A stretch of DNA of 8,297 nucleotides from an uncultured Clostridia bacterium (GCA_934177025.1 CAKPPA010000040.1:1-8297); one strand, 5' to 3'. Numbered from the stretch's first letter, positions 1-6,189 are shown. Numbers and translations: made by a program. The notes: a model not told the origin generated them from the sequence alone.

Positions 1-321
1 GTTAATGACCGCATCCACCGGAGCAATGGCATCCAGTTGTTGCGCTTGAAACAGGTTGCGCGGGAATCCGTCAAACAAAAATCCCGCTTCGCAATCCTTT
101 TCCGCAAGGCGATTTTTCACCAGTTCCATAATGATTTCATCCGGAACAAGTTCGCCCCTTTCGATAAAGCCCTGCGCCTGTTTTCCTACTTCCGTTTGTT
201 CTTTTATGTTTTTCCGAAGGATATCTCCCGTCGAAATGTGCGGGATATGGTATCTTTCCACAAGTTGATCCGCCTGACTGCCCTTGCCGGCACCCGGCGC
301 GCCGTAAATTACGATTTTCAT
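1..321 (-). CDS. adk: Adenylate kinase, N-terminal part (cut by window edge)
   Basis: Cytosolic adenylate kinase converts ATP and AMP to two ADP and balances the adenylate pool. The visible 107 codons start at ATG and run off the window without a stop. The P-loop GAPGAGKGS is at residues 7-15, the AMP-binding STGDILR at 30-36, LVPDE at 58-62 and DGFPRN at 84-89, followed by Gln92. These fall in the same register as E. coli Adk. Two conservative departures are Ser15 for the usual Thr at the end of the P-loop and Asn89 where Thr is common after DGFPR. The LID domain, which is zinc-binding in many Gram-positive bacteria, lies outside the window. The gene starts 10 bases after the secY stop, and its ribosome site (AAGGGG) overlaps that TAA. 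The secY-adk order is standard. Identity is secure; only the C-terminal half is unknown. Confidence 0.97.
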   Translation of the reverse strand, partial: MKIVIYGAPGAGKGSQADQLVERYHIPHISTGDILRKNIKEQTEVGKQAQGFIERGELVPDEIIMELVKNRLAEKDCEAGFLFDGFPRNLFQAQQLDAIAPVDAVIN

Positions 322-331
322 ATTTTACCCC

Positions 332-1642
332 TTATCCCAGGAAACCTTTGTAGTAACGCATCATGATTTGGTTTTCCAACGCTTTGTCGAATTCCAACGC
401 AACGCTGACGACAATCAGCATCCCCGTGGAGCTAAACGCATTCAAAAGCGTGTTGTTTGCCCCCACGATGCCGAACGCCAAGGACGGAACCAACGCGATA
501 ATCGCAAGGAAAATCGCACCGAACAGCGTAATGCGGGATACGACTTTCGCAAGATAATCGCTGGTCGCCTTGCCCGGACGAATGCCCGGAATGAATCCGC
601 CGTTCTGTTGAATGTTTTTGCTGATTTCGATCGGGTTAAACTGAATTTGCGAATAGAAGAACGCAAACAGCAAAATCAAAACCGCCAAAATCAATGCGTA
701 AACCCAAGTTCCCGCACCGATGTGTTGGTTGATCCAAATCACCCAATCCGCCGTCGGCCAAAACGTGTTAAACAGCATTTGCGGGAAGGACATCAACGCA
801 TAAGCGAAAATCAAAGGCATAACGCCGCTCGCATTGACGCGAATCGGAATGAACGTGCTTTGACCGCCGTACATTTTGTTTCCTTTCACTTGTTTTGCGT
901 ACTGAATCGGAATTTTCCGTTCCGCCTTGTCGATAAACACGATAAACGTGAAAATCACCAGCAAAATTGCCAAAAATCCGATGAGTTCCCAACCGCCGCG
1001 ATCCCAGCCGCCTTCCGCGATGCCGCGAATTTGCGTTAGGATGCTGTTGCCTGCGGTGGACAAAATTCCGACGAAAATCAACAGGGAAATACCGTTGCTG
1101 ATTCCGTACTCGGTAATCCGTTCACCGATGAACATACACAGCATGCTGCCTGCCGAAAACATCAGCACGACAAACACGTAAATAATCCACGTAGGCACGT
1201 CGACGCTGACTCCGAGCGGAGTTTTGTCGATAATGCCGCTTCCGCCCAGCGAAAGCAGGATTCCGACTGCGTTGACAATGGTTAACACCAACGTCACGTA
1301 GCGCGTAATTTTAGTAATCTTTTTGCGACCTTCTTCGCCTTGCTTGCTTAAACGCGTCAATGCAGGGATCGCTACCGTCAAAAGTTGAATAATGATAGAC
1401 GCTGTAATGTACGGGCCGATTCCGATAGCGAACAACGTACCGTTTTGCAACGCTCCGCCCGTAATCGCGCTCATGATACCCAAGAAGTTGTTTTCTCCGA
1501 TTTGCGTACGCAACGCCGCTGCGTCGATACCCGGAACCGGAATAAAGCACCCGAGCCGATACAAAATAATCAGCAGGATCGTGAGAAAAATCTTTTTCCG
1601 AACTTCCTTTATCCGAAAGGCATTCTTCAGCGTTTCAAACAT
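332..1642 (-). CDS. secY: Preprotein translocase subunit SecY
   Basis: SecY is the central channel of the SecYEG translocon in the cytoplasmic membrane. It exports unfolded preproteins and inserts membrane proteins. The 436-residue product has the family's usual length and ten hydrophobic segments, roughly at 18-36, 73-92, 115-133, 152-172, 180-200, 217-236, 271-291, 313-333, 370-390 and 395-415. Recognisable signatures are IGPYITASI (75-83), GERITEYG (173-180), RKIPIQYAK (242-250), VNASGVMP (269-276) and the cytosolic C5-loop motif GIRPGKAT (353-360), whose Arg corresponds to the SecA/ribosome-contacting Arg357 of E. coli. The C-terminus ends in MMRYYKGFLG. The start ATG shares one base with the TAA of rplO (TAATG). 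A ribosome site, AGAGG, lies 10 bases upstream inside rplO, which suggests translational coupling. Confidence 0.99.
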   Translation of the reverse strand: MFETLKNAFRIKEVRKKIFLTILLIILYRLGCFIPVPGIDAAALRTQIGENNFLGIMSAITGGALQNGTLFAIGIGPYITASIIIQLLTVAIPALTRLSKQGEEGRKKITKITRYVTLVLTIVNAVGILLSLGGSGIIDKTPLGVSVDVPTWIIYVFVVLMFSAGSMLCMFIGERITEYGISNGISLLIFVGILSTAGNSILTQIRGIAEGGWDRGGWELIGFLAILLVIFTFIVFIDKAERKIPIQYAKQVKGNKMYGGQSTFIPIRVNASGVMPLIFAYALMSFPQMLFNTFWPTADWVIWINQHIGAGTWVYALILAVLILLFAFFYSQIQFNPIEISKNIQQNGGFIPGIRPGKATSDYLAKVVSRITLFGAIFLAIIALVPSLAFGIVGANNTLLNAFSSTGMLIVVSVALEFDKALENQIMMRYYKGFLG

Positions 1643-2088
1643 TATTCAATTACCTCTGCTTTTCCGCCCGCTTTCGCAATCGCTTCCGCGGCGGATTTGG
1701 AAAATTTGTGTGCGTACACTTCCAATTTCCGAGTCAGTTCGCCGCTGCCCAAAATTTTCAGTCCGGCATTGTGTTTGTTGTTGATTAAACCCATGTCCAA
1801 CAGCAATTCCGGAGTGACGACGGTTCCGTCTTCGAATTTATTCAAATCTTTCAAATTCAGCACGGCATAATCCAACCGGAACTGGTTGTAAAAACCGCGT
1901 TTCGGCAAACGTCTTGCCAAAGGCATTTGACCGCCTTCGAATCCGACGCGCACGCCGCCGCCGCTTCTCGCCCATTGTCCCTTGTGACCTTTTCCGCTGG
2001 TTTTTCCTAAGCCGCTTCCGATACCTCTGCCAAGACGTTTCTTTGCAGTCACGGCACCCGGAGCGGGAGCAATCGTATGAATTCTCAT
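1642..2088 (-). CDS. rplO: 50S ribosomal protein L15
   Basis: L15 is a late-assembling large-subunit protein whose long basic N-terminal arm threads through 23S rRNA. The product has 148 residues, the usual bacterial length. The N-terminal part is Gly/Arg/Lys-rich with LGRGIGSGLGKTSGKGHKG (19-37), followed by the family signature ARSGGGVRVGFEGGQMPL (40-57), where position 52 is Val and many homologues have Pro. The globular C-terminal domain carries ILGSGELTRKLEV (112-124). The start is set by AGGAGGGC ahead of the ATG, and this site begins at the TAG stop of rpmD. The last codons contain the secY ribosome site, and the stop overlaps the secY start by one base. Confidence 0.99.
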   Translation of the reverse strand: MRIHTIAPAPGAVTAKKRLGRGIGSGLGKTSGKGHKGQWARSGGGVRVGFEGGQMPLARRLPKRGFYNQFRLDYAVLNLKDLNKFEDGTVVTPELLLDMGLINNKHNAGLKILGSGELTRKLEVYAHKFSKSAAEAIAKAGGKAEVIE

Positions 2089-2098
2089 TTTTGCCCTC

Positions 2099-2659
2099 CT
2101 ACTTCACTTCTTCGACTTTCACAAGGTGTTTCACTTTGAAAATCATCCCTTGGATTGCTTTGTTGTTTTTGTGGATTTTGCTGGAGCGGATTTTTTTCAA
2201 GCCCAACGCTTCGACCGTCGCTTTTTGCTCTTTCAAGCAACCGATGGTGCTTTTTACCAAAGTAACCTTAATGAGGCCTTCTTCCTTCGCGTAAACTTCG
2301 GTGCCTTTCGCCGGTTTTACCCGATACAACGGGTAATTCGCTTCCGTTACCAAATGTCCGTTCAAAATCAACGGTTGTTTTACTTCTGCCTTTTTCGTTG
2401 CTTTTTTTGCAGCCTTTTTCGGTGCTTCCGCAACGACTTCCTTGCTTACTTCCGCAGCTTCCGCAGCTTTTTTCGGTGCGCTCTTTTTCTTCGGAGCGGC
2501 CTTTTCCTCAACCTTCGTTTCTTCCTTCACTTTTTTTACCGTCGGTTTTTTCGCTGCCGGTTTTTCCGCTTTTTCGGAGGCCGCCTTTTTTGCAGGAGCC
2601 TTTTTCGTAGCCGGCTTCTTTTCTTCTTCCGCCACTACCACTTTTTCGTTTTCTGCCAT
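2099..2659 (-). CDS. rpmD: 50S ribosomal protein L30 with a long Lys/Ala/Glu-rich N-terminal extension
   Basis: The last 58 residues or so (129-186) are a complete bacterial L30, a small 23S rRNA-binding protein. Typical L30 motifs are LIKVTLVKSTIG (129-140), ATVEALGLKKIRSS (147-160) and IQGMIFKVKHLVKVEEV (169-185). Bacterial L30 is normally about 60 residues, whereas this reading frame encodes 186. Residues 1-95 are low-complexity and highly charged (by my count 29 Lys, 23 Ala, 16 Glu, no Arg), with repeated APKKAA-like and KKATKK-like blocks. Residues 96-128 form a less biased linker containing LILNGHLV and NYPLYRVKP that I do not recognise. The start is well supported: AGGAGG lies 8 bases upstream of the ATG, overlapping the rpsE stop, and residue 1 is the only Met before residue 172. 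The extension is therefore probably translated rather than a mis-set start. Its function is unknown; an RNA- or ribosome-surface-binding disordered tail is inference. Confidence 0.96.
   Translation of the reverse strand: MAENEKVVVAEEEKKPATKKAPAKKAASEKAEKPAAKKPTVKKVKEETKVEEKAAPKKKSAPKKAAEAAEVSKEVVAEAPKKAAKKATKKAEVKQPLILNGHLVTEANYPLYRVKPAKGTEVYAKEEGLIKVTLVKSTIGCLKEQKATVEALGLKKIRSSKIHKNNKAIQGMIFKVKHLVKVEEVK
2375..2626 (-). repeat. Low-complexity coding tract for the L30 N-terminal tail
   Basis: This tract encodes about residues 12-95 of L30. It is visibly repetitive on both strands, with many AAA/AAG lysine codons, GCN alanine codons and GAA codons. It includes a perfect 9-base tandem duplication at 2450-2467 (plus-strand unit TTCCGCAGC, encoding Ala-Ala-Glu twice), runs of seven A in the mRNA, and repeated protein blocks SAPKKAA and EAPKKAA. 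Such tracts tend to change length by replication slippage. The reading frame stays open throughout, so it is not a decayed gene. Confidence 0.8.
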
Positions 2660-2671
2660 CTTCGTGTCCTC

Positions 2672-3235
2672 CTATGCCTGAATTTCCTCTACGCTTTTTC
2701 CGCGCAGTGCGGCGATCTGTTCCGCCGTTTTCAAATTTTTCAAGCCTTCGATCGTTGCTTTTACGCAGTTGATCGGGTTGTTCGATCCGATGGCTTTGGT
2801 ACGGATATCTTTAATTCCGCAAACTTCCAAAACGCTACGAACGGAACCGCCCGCAATCACTCCGGTACCTTCTTCTGCCGGCATCAAAAGGACTTTGCCC
2901 CTGCCGAACACGCCCACCGTTTCGTGCGGGATCGTCGTTCCTGCCATTGCAACGTCAAACATTGCGCGTTTTGCTTTTTGCGTCGCTTTTTCGATTGCTT
3001 GCGGAATTTCCGCTGCTTTTCCCATACCGACGCCGACTTTTCCTTTGCCGTCACCGACAACAACCAATGCCGCAAAGCGCATCGTACGTCCGCCTTTTAC
3101 GACTTTCGTTACGCGATTTACCTTGACTAATTTCTTTTGGAGGTCGTCCGCTTCTCTGTTTTCTCTTTCTTTGTTGTATCTCGGTCTTCTGTCCGGTCTT
3201 CTTTCGTTGTTTTGACCTTCGTGCTTATTCACCAT
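2672..3235 (-). CDS. rpsE: 30S ribosomal protein S5
   Basis: S5 lies near the mRNA entry channel and, with S4, contributes to decoding accuracy and mRNA unwinding. The 187-residue product has the N-terminal double-stranded-RNA-like domain with NRVTKVVKGGRTMRF (40-54) and LVVVGDGKGKVGVGMGKA (57-74). The C-terminal domain has GTTIPHE (99-105), EEGTGVIAGGSVRSVLE (121-137) and SNNPINCVKATIEGLKNL (151-168). It is about 20 residues longer than E. coli S5 because residues 1-30 form a polar, Arg-rich leader (ERRPDRRPR) before LQKKLVKVNRV. AAGGAGGT precedes the ATG, 18 bases after the rplR stop, and supports this start. The leader's composition differs from the Lys-only tails of L30 and L24. Confidence 0.99.
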   Translation of the reverse strand: MVNKHEGQNNERRPDRRPRYNKERENREADDLQKKLVKVNRVTKVVKGGRTMRFAALVVVGDGKGKVGVGMGKAAEIPQAIEKATQKAKRAMFDVAMAGTTIPHETVGVFGRGKVLLMPAEEGTGVIAGGSVRSVLEVCGIKDIRTKAIGSNNPINCVKATIEGLKNLKTAEQIAALRGKSVEEIQA

Positions 3236-3253
3236 TCAAAAACTACCTCCTTG

Positions 3254-3616
3254 TTAGAATTTCAGTCCGGCTTCTCTCGCGCCGTCCGCAACGCTTTTTA
3301 CGCGTCCCGTGTAAATGTAACCGCCTCGGTCGAACACCACTTGTTCAATGCCGAGTTCCAACGCTTTTTTCGCGATTTCCGCACCCACCACTTTTGCGGC
3401 TTCCGTTTTCGTTTTTCCTTCCAAAGATTTTGCCATGGCAAAGGAGGAAGCGGAAGCAAGCGTATGACCTTGCACGTCGTCGATAATCTGCGCGTAAATG
3501 TACTTCGTGCTTCTGTAAACGTTAAGACGCGGTCTCAGACTCGTTCCGGAAATTTTTTCGCGGACTCTTTCGTGACGTATTTTTCTGTCAGCGTTTTTAT
3601 CCAATTTGCTAATCAT
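3254..3616 (-). CDS. rplR: 50S ribosomal protein L18
   Basis: L18 binds 5S rRNA together with L5 and places it in the central protuberance of the large subunit. At 120 residues it has the normal bacterial length. Landmarks are the basic N-terminus with RHERVREKISG (14-24), RPRLNVYRSTKYIYAQIIDD (28-47), the middle LASASS segment, and the C-terminal FDRGGYIYTGRVKSVADGAREAGLKF region (residues 95-120), which is nearly invariant in the family. AAGGAGTG overlaps the rplF stop and lies upstream of the ATG. No oddities are seen. Confidence 0.99.
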   Translation of the reverse strand: MISKLDKNADRKIRHERVREKISGTSLRPRLNVYRSTKYIYAQIIDDVQGHTLASASSFAMAKSLEGKTKTEAAKVVGAEIAKKALELGIEQVVFDRGGYIYTGRVKSVADGAREAGLKF

Positions 3617-3630
3617 CGCCCTACACTCCT

Positions 3631-4170
3631 TTACTTACCTGCCGTTTTGCCTTCTTTAATGACAACGACTTCATCTTTGTAGCGGATGCCGTATCCGTGA
3701 TACGGTTCCACTTCGCGTTTTGCGCGGATGTTGGCAGCTACCTGTCCGACCAAGTTTTTGTCGATGCCTTTCACCACAACTTCGGTGACGCTAGGGCATT
3801 CCAGCGTGACTCCTTCCGGAGCGACAAATTCGATGTTGTGCGACAAACCAAGGTTCATAACCAATTTGTTGCCTTGCATTTGCGCTTTGTAACCGACACC
3901 GTTAATGGACAAAACTTTTTGATAGCCTTGCGTTACGCCGACCACCATGTTGTGGAACAGCGCGCGGTACATTCCGTGTTTCGCTTTTGTTTCCTTATCC
4001 TCGTTGATGCGAGTAACGATCAATTGACCGTTTTCCAACTTGCATTCGATTTCCTTCGAATAATCCTGACAGAGTTGTCCTTTCGGACCTTTTACGGTTA
4101 CAACACCGTTTGCCACCGTCACTTCCACTCCCGCAGGAATGGCAATGGGCATTCTACCAATACGCGACAT
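3631..4170 (-). CDS. rplF: 50S ribosomal protein L6
   Basis: L6 is a two-domain protein near the factor-binding centre of the large subunit, close to the sarcin-ricin loop. The 179-residue length is typical. The start MSRIGRMPIAIPAGV and the repeat-one motif VTVKGPKGQL (24-33) match the family. The central INGVGYKAQ (89-97) and the C-terminal GYGIRYKDEVVVIKEGKTAGK region (159-179) are also family hallmarks. The ATG follows GGAGG with a short spacer, 12 bases after the rpsH stop. Nothing in the gene is unusual. Confidence 0.99.
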   Translation of the reverse strand: MSRIGRMPIAIPAGVEVTVANGVVTVKGPKGQLCQDYSKEIECKLENGQLIVTRINEDKETKAKHGMYRALFHNMVVGVTQGYQKVLSINGVGYKAQMQGNKLVMNLGLSHNIEFVAPEGVTLECPSVTEVVVKGIDKNLVGQVAANIRAKREVEPYHGYGIRYKDEVVVIKEGKTAGK

Positions 4171-4182
4171 ACTAACCTCCCA

Positions 4183-4581
4183 TTACCATACGTAAGCCAA
4201 AACTTCGCCGCCGAGGTTTTGAAGTTTTGCTTGCTTATTCGTCATTACGCCTTTCGACGTCGATACAATCGCGATACCCAATCCGTTCAAAACACGCGGC
4301 AATTCGGTGCTTTTCGCATAAACGCGAAGTCCCGGTTTGGAAATGCGTTTTAATCCGGTGATAACACTTCCGTTTTTCCCTACGTATTTCAGATCGATAA
4401 CGATCGTATCCTGTATTTCGTTTTCCTTCACTTGATAGCCCGCAATGTAGCCTTCGTCTAACAAAATTTGGGCAATCGATTTTTTCATTTTCGATGCTGG
4501 TATTTCCACGCTTTCGTGCCTTGCGGTCAAGGCGTTTCTGATGCGCGTCAGCATATCCGCAATCGGATCCGTTACAACCAT
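4183..4581 (-). CDS. rpsH: 30S ribosomal protein S8
   Basis: S8 is a primary 16S rRNA-binding protein of the central domain (helix 21). In E. coli it also represses translation of the spc operon. The 132-residue product begins MVVTDPIADMLTRIRNA, the standard opening. It ends with the RNA-binding region ISKPGLRVYAKSTELPRVL (80-98), GLGIAIVSTSKGVMTNKQA (100-118) and the invariant GGEVLAYVW. AGGAGGG lies ahead of the ATG. The 23-base spacer from rpsZ is the widest in the window, yet has no room for a regulatory hairpin. I see no S8 mRNA target here, so autoregulation in this organism is not supported by the sequence. Confidence 0.99.
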   Translation of the reverse strand: MVVTDPIADMLTRIRNALTARHESVEIPASKMKKSIAQILLDEGYIAGYQVKENEIQDTIVIDLKYVGKNGSVITGLKRISKPGLRVYAKSTELPRVLNGLGIAIVSTSKGVMTNKQAKLQNLGGEVLAYVW

Positions 4582-4604
4582 TTGTTTTCCCTCCTAAATA
4601 ATGC

Positions 4605-4790
4605 TTACCAGCTGGATTTTTTCACGCCCGGGATTTCGCCCTTGTAAGCGAGTTCTCTGAAGCACACCCTGCAGATACCGTATTTTTTCAACACGGCATG
4701 CGGACGTCCGCAAATGGAACATCTCGTGTACGCACGGGTCGAAAACTTCGGAGCTTTCTGCTGTTTATTAATCAATGCTTTTTTCGCCAT
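4605..4790 (-). CDS. rpsZ: 30S ribosomal protein S14, zinc-binding (type Z)
   Basis: This is the short 61-residue S14 that binds the 16S rRNA head domain. The zinc site is intact: Cys24-x2-Cys27 (CSIC) and Cys40-x2-Cys43 (CRVC). That marks it as the zinc form rather than the longer cysteine-free paralogue often induced under zinc limitation. The C-terminus GEIPGVKKSSW is canonical. The ATG is preferred because AGGGAGG sits 6 bases upstream and the protein then begins MAKKALINKQQ like its homologues. A frame-compatible TTG six codons earlier would translate through the ribosome site and overlap the rplE stop, so I reject it. Bacillus subtilis names this gene rpsNA (rpsZ). Confidence 0.98.
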   Translation of the reverse strand: MAKKALINKQQKAPKFSTRAYTRCSICGRPHAVLKKYGICRVCFRELAYKGEIPGVKKSSW

Positions 4791-4796
4791 TTTGTT

Positions 4797-4803
4797 CCTC
4801 CCT
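4797..4803 (-). promoter_or_regulatory. Ribosome binding site that fixes the S14 start
   Basis: The mRNA sequence AGGGAGG lies 6 bases before the ATG at 4790. It rules out the in-frame TTG at 4808, which lies upstream of this site. Confidence 0.85.
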
Positions 4804-4804
4804 G

Positions 4805-5365
4805 TCAAGCCTTAAAGGGCATTCCCAAAAGTTTCAAGAGTTCTTTTGCTTCCTCGTCCGTTTGCGCGGTCGTTACGAAAGTAATGTCGAACCCTCTCGT
4901 TTTTTCCACTTGATCGTAAACGATTTCAGGGAAAATCAACTGTTCTTTCACACCCATCGTGTAGTTTCCTCTTCCGTCAAACGAATTGGAAGGGATTCCG
5001 CGGAAGTCTCTGACGCGAGGCAATGCGATGGAAATCAGTTTGTCCATAAATTCGTACATCCTTTTTCCTCTCAGCGTTACTTTCGCGCCGACGTTCATTC
5101 CGGTACGCACTTTAAAGTTTGCAACGGACTTTTTCGCCTGCGTTACCAACGGCTTTTGTCCCGAAATTGCTTTCAGTTCCTCCACCGCAAGTTGGAAACT
5201 TTTCGCGTTGTCCTTAACGTCGCCGAGTCCGGAATTGATTACGATTTTTTCCAAACGCGGAACTTGATTGACGTTTTGGTAGCCGAATTTCTTTTCGAGA
5301 GCAGGCACAACTTCGGTCGTGTAATGAACTTTCAGCCTTGCTTCCTGTTTTTTCACTTCTGCCAT
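4805..5365 (-). CDS. rplE: 50S ribosomal protein L5
   Basis: L5 binds 5S rRNA with L18 in the central protuberance and contacts the small-subunit head (bridge B1b) and P-site tRNA. The product has 186 residues, slightly longer than the typical 179-180 because of a short polar N-terminus (MAEVKKQEAR). Family motifs are VPRLEKIVINSGLGD (35-49), VTQAKKSVANFKVR (74-87), GAKVTLRG (93-100), ALPRVRDFRGI (114-124) and FDGRGNYTMGVKEQLIFPEI (129-148). The C-terminus FVTTAQTDEEAKELLKLLG-MPF is standard. A GGGGGAG-type ribosome site begins at the rplX stop and precedes the ATG. Confidence 0.99.
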   Translation of the reverse strand: MAEVKKQEARLKVHYTTEVVPALEKKFGYQNVNQVPRLEKIVINSGLGDVKDNAKSFQLAVEELKAISGQKPLVTQAKKSVANFKVRTGMNVGAKVTLRGKRMYEFMDKLISIALPRVRDFRGIPSNSFDGRGNYTMGVKEQLIFPEIVYDQVEKTRGFDITFVTTAQTDEEAKELLKLLGMPFKA

Positions 5366-5379
5366 CTTCCTACTCCCCC

Positions 5380-5790
5380 TTATTCAGCCTTTTCCGCTTT
5401 GGTTTTTTTCGCGGATTTCGTCGATTTTTTCACGGTTTTTTTCGCTTCGGTTGCTTTCGCTTTCGAGTCGATGACAGCACCGCATTTTTTGCAAACGCGC
5501 GCCGCTTGTCCGTTTTCGTCCTTCGTGTGTCCTACACGCGTTGCTTTGCCGCATTTCGGGCAAACCAGCATCACGTTGGAAACGTCGATGGCTCTCGGTT
5601 TGTCGATGATTCCGCCTTGTTGTTGCGCGCTGCGCGGTTTCGTGTGGCGTTTCACCATGTTCAGGTTTTCCACGACAACTTTGTTTTCGGAAGGCATTGC
5701 CACGACGACTTTCCCTTGCTGTCCTTTTTCCTTTTCGTCGCCGACCAACACTTTTACCGTGTCGCCTTTTTTAATATTCATTTTACTCAT
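5380..5790 (-). CDS. rplX: 50S ribosomal protein L24 with a lysine-rich C-terminal tail
   Basis: L24 initiates large-subunit assembly and sits beside the nascent-chain tunnel exit. The 136-residue product has an N-terminal KOW segment (KKGDTVKVLVGDEKEKGQQG, 7-26), the RHTKP motif (48-52), GGIIDKPRAIDVSNVML (59-75) and a C-terminal zinc ribbon with Cys77, Cys80, Cys100 and Cys103. The common L24 fold ends near AVID (105-108). A further 27 or so residues (110-136) are Lys/Ala/Thr-rich with 11 Lys and no Arg (KKTVKKSTKSAKKTKAEKAE). Three in-frame starts are possible: GTG at 5793, ATG at 5790 and ATG at 5781. I chose 5790 because AAGGAG is 8 bases upstream. The zinc ribbon is usual in many Gram-positive L24 proteins; the tail is the odd part. 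Confidence 0.97.
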   Translation of the reverse strand: MSKMNIKKGDTVKVLVGDEKEKGQQGKVVVAMPSENKVVVENLNMVKRHTKPRSAQQQGGIIDKPRAIDVSNVMLVCPKCGKATRVGHTKDENGQAARVCKKCGAVIDSKAKATEAKKTVKKSTKSAKKTKAEKAE

Positions 5791-5798
5791 CACGTACT

Positions 5799-5804
5799 CT
5801 CCTT
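5799..5804 (-). promoter_or_regulatory. Ribosome binding site that fixes the L24 start, fused to the L14 stop
   Basis: AAGGAG includes two bases of the rplN TAA stop (TAAGGAG). Its spacing is 8 bases to the ATG at 5790, 5 to the GTG at 5793 and 17 to the ATG at 5781, which favours 5790. Confidence 0.8.
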
Positions 5805-6171
5805 ACAAAACTTCCGGAGCGAGAGAGATAATACGCATATAGTCTTTTTCTCTCAATTCGCGAGCAATCGGCCCAAAAATACGAGTGCCTTTCGGTTGTT
5901 TTTGGTTATCGATAATCACAGCGGCATTGTCGTCGAAACGAATGTGCGTTCCGTCCTTGCGGCCTACGCCGGAGGTCGTTCTTACGATTACGGCCTTCAC
6001 AACGTCTCCTTTTTTCACAAGTCCGCCGGTAGATGCGCTTTTTACGCTGGCAACGATCACATCGCCGATATTACCGGTTTTTCTGAAAGAACCGCCAAGC
6101 ACTTTGATACACATTAATTCTTTCGCACCCGAATTGTCGGCTGCCTTTAATCTAGTTTGAGGTTGTATCAT
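5803..6171 (-). CDS. rplN: 50S ribosomal protein L14
   Basis: L14 lies at the subunit interface (bridges B5 and B8) and binds the ribosome-silencing factor RsfS in bacteria that have it. The product is exactly 122 residues, the family norm. It shows MIQPQTRLKAADNSGAKEL at the start, CIKVLGGS (21-28), GDVIVASVK (36-44), KKGDVVKAVIVRT (53-65), a GTHIRFDDNAAVII segment, and the C-terminal GTRIFGPIARELR with EVL at the end. AAGGAGAG precedes the ATG in an 18-base gap after rpsQ. In E. coli the spc promoter lies just upstream of this gene; here the gap is too short to hold one. Confidence 0.99.
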   Translation of the reverse strand: MIQPQTRLKAADNSGAKELMCIKVLGGSFRKTGNIGDVIVASVKSASTGGLVKKGDVVKAVIVRTTSGVGRKDGTHIRFDDNAAVIIDNQKQPKGTRIFGPIARELREKDYMRIISLAPEVL

Positions 6172-6189
6172 AAGTCTTCTCTCCTTAAA

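Noticed and set aside
2402..2408. Run of seven A in the rpmD mRNA in the phase A-AAA-AAA, a possible minus-one slippery site
   Set aside because: The -1 frame runs about 45 codons to a TAA at 2268-2270 and would omit the L30 core. Several similar A runs occur nearby simply from lysine codons, and I see no downstream stem-loop or pseudoknot.
2126..3130. Long plus-strand open frame (334 codons) opposite rpmD and rpsE
   Set aside because: It lies antisense to two certain genes. It is Phe/Arg/Leu-rich because it mirrors Lys/Ala/Glu codons, and it matches no family I know.
4605..4808. Longer S14 beginning at a TTG six codons upstream
   Set aside because: It would translate through the AGGGAGG site and overlap the rplE stop, whereas the ATG at 4790 matches homologues.
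5366..5379. Possible S8 autoregulatory hairpin near the rplX/rplE junction, as in E. coli
   Set aside because: Only 14 bases separate the genes, and I could not see an S8-like helix in the flanking sequence. A covariance-model scan would be needed to exclude it.
4775..5842. Long plus-strand open frame (355 codons) opposite rplE and rplX
   Set aside because: It crosses the starts and stops of well-supported ribosomal genes, and its composition is a reverse-complement shadow of Lys-rich coding sequence.
6172..6189. Possible spc promoter between rpsQ and rplN, as in E. coli
   Set aside because: The gap is 18 bases and largely filled by the ribosome site. No -35/-10 pair can fit.
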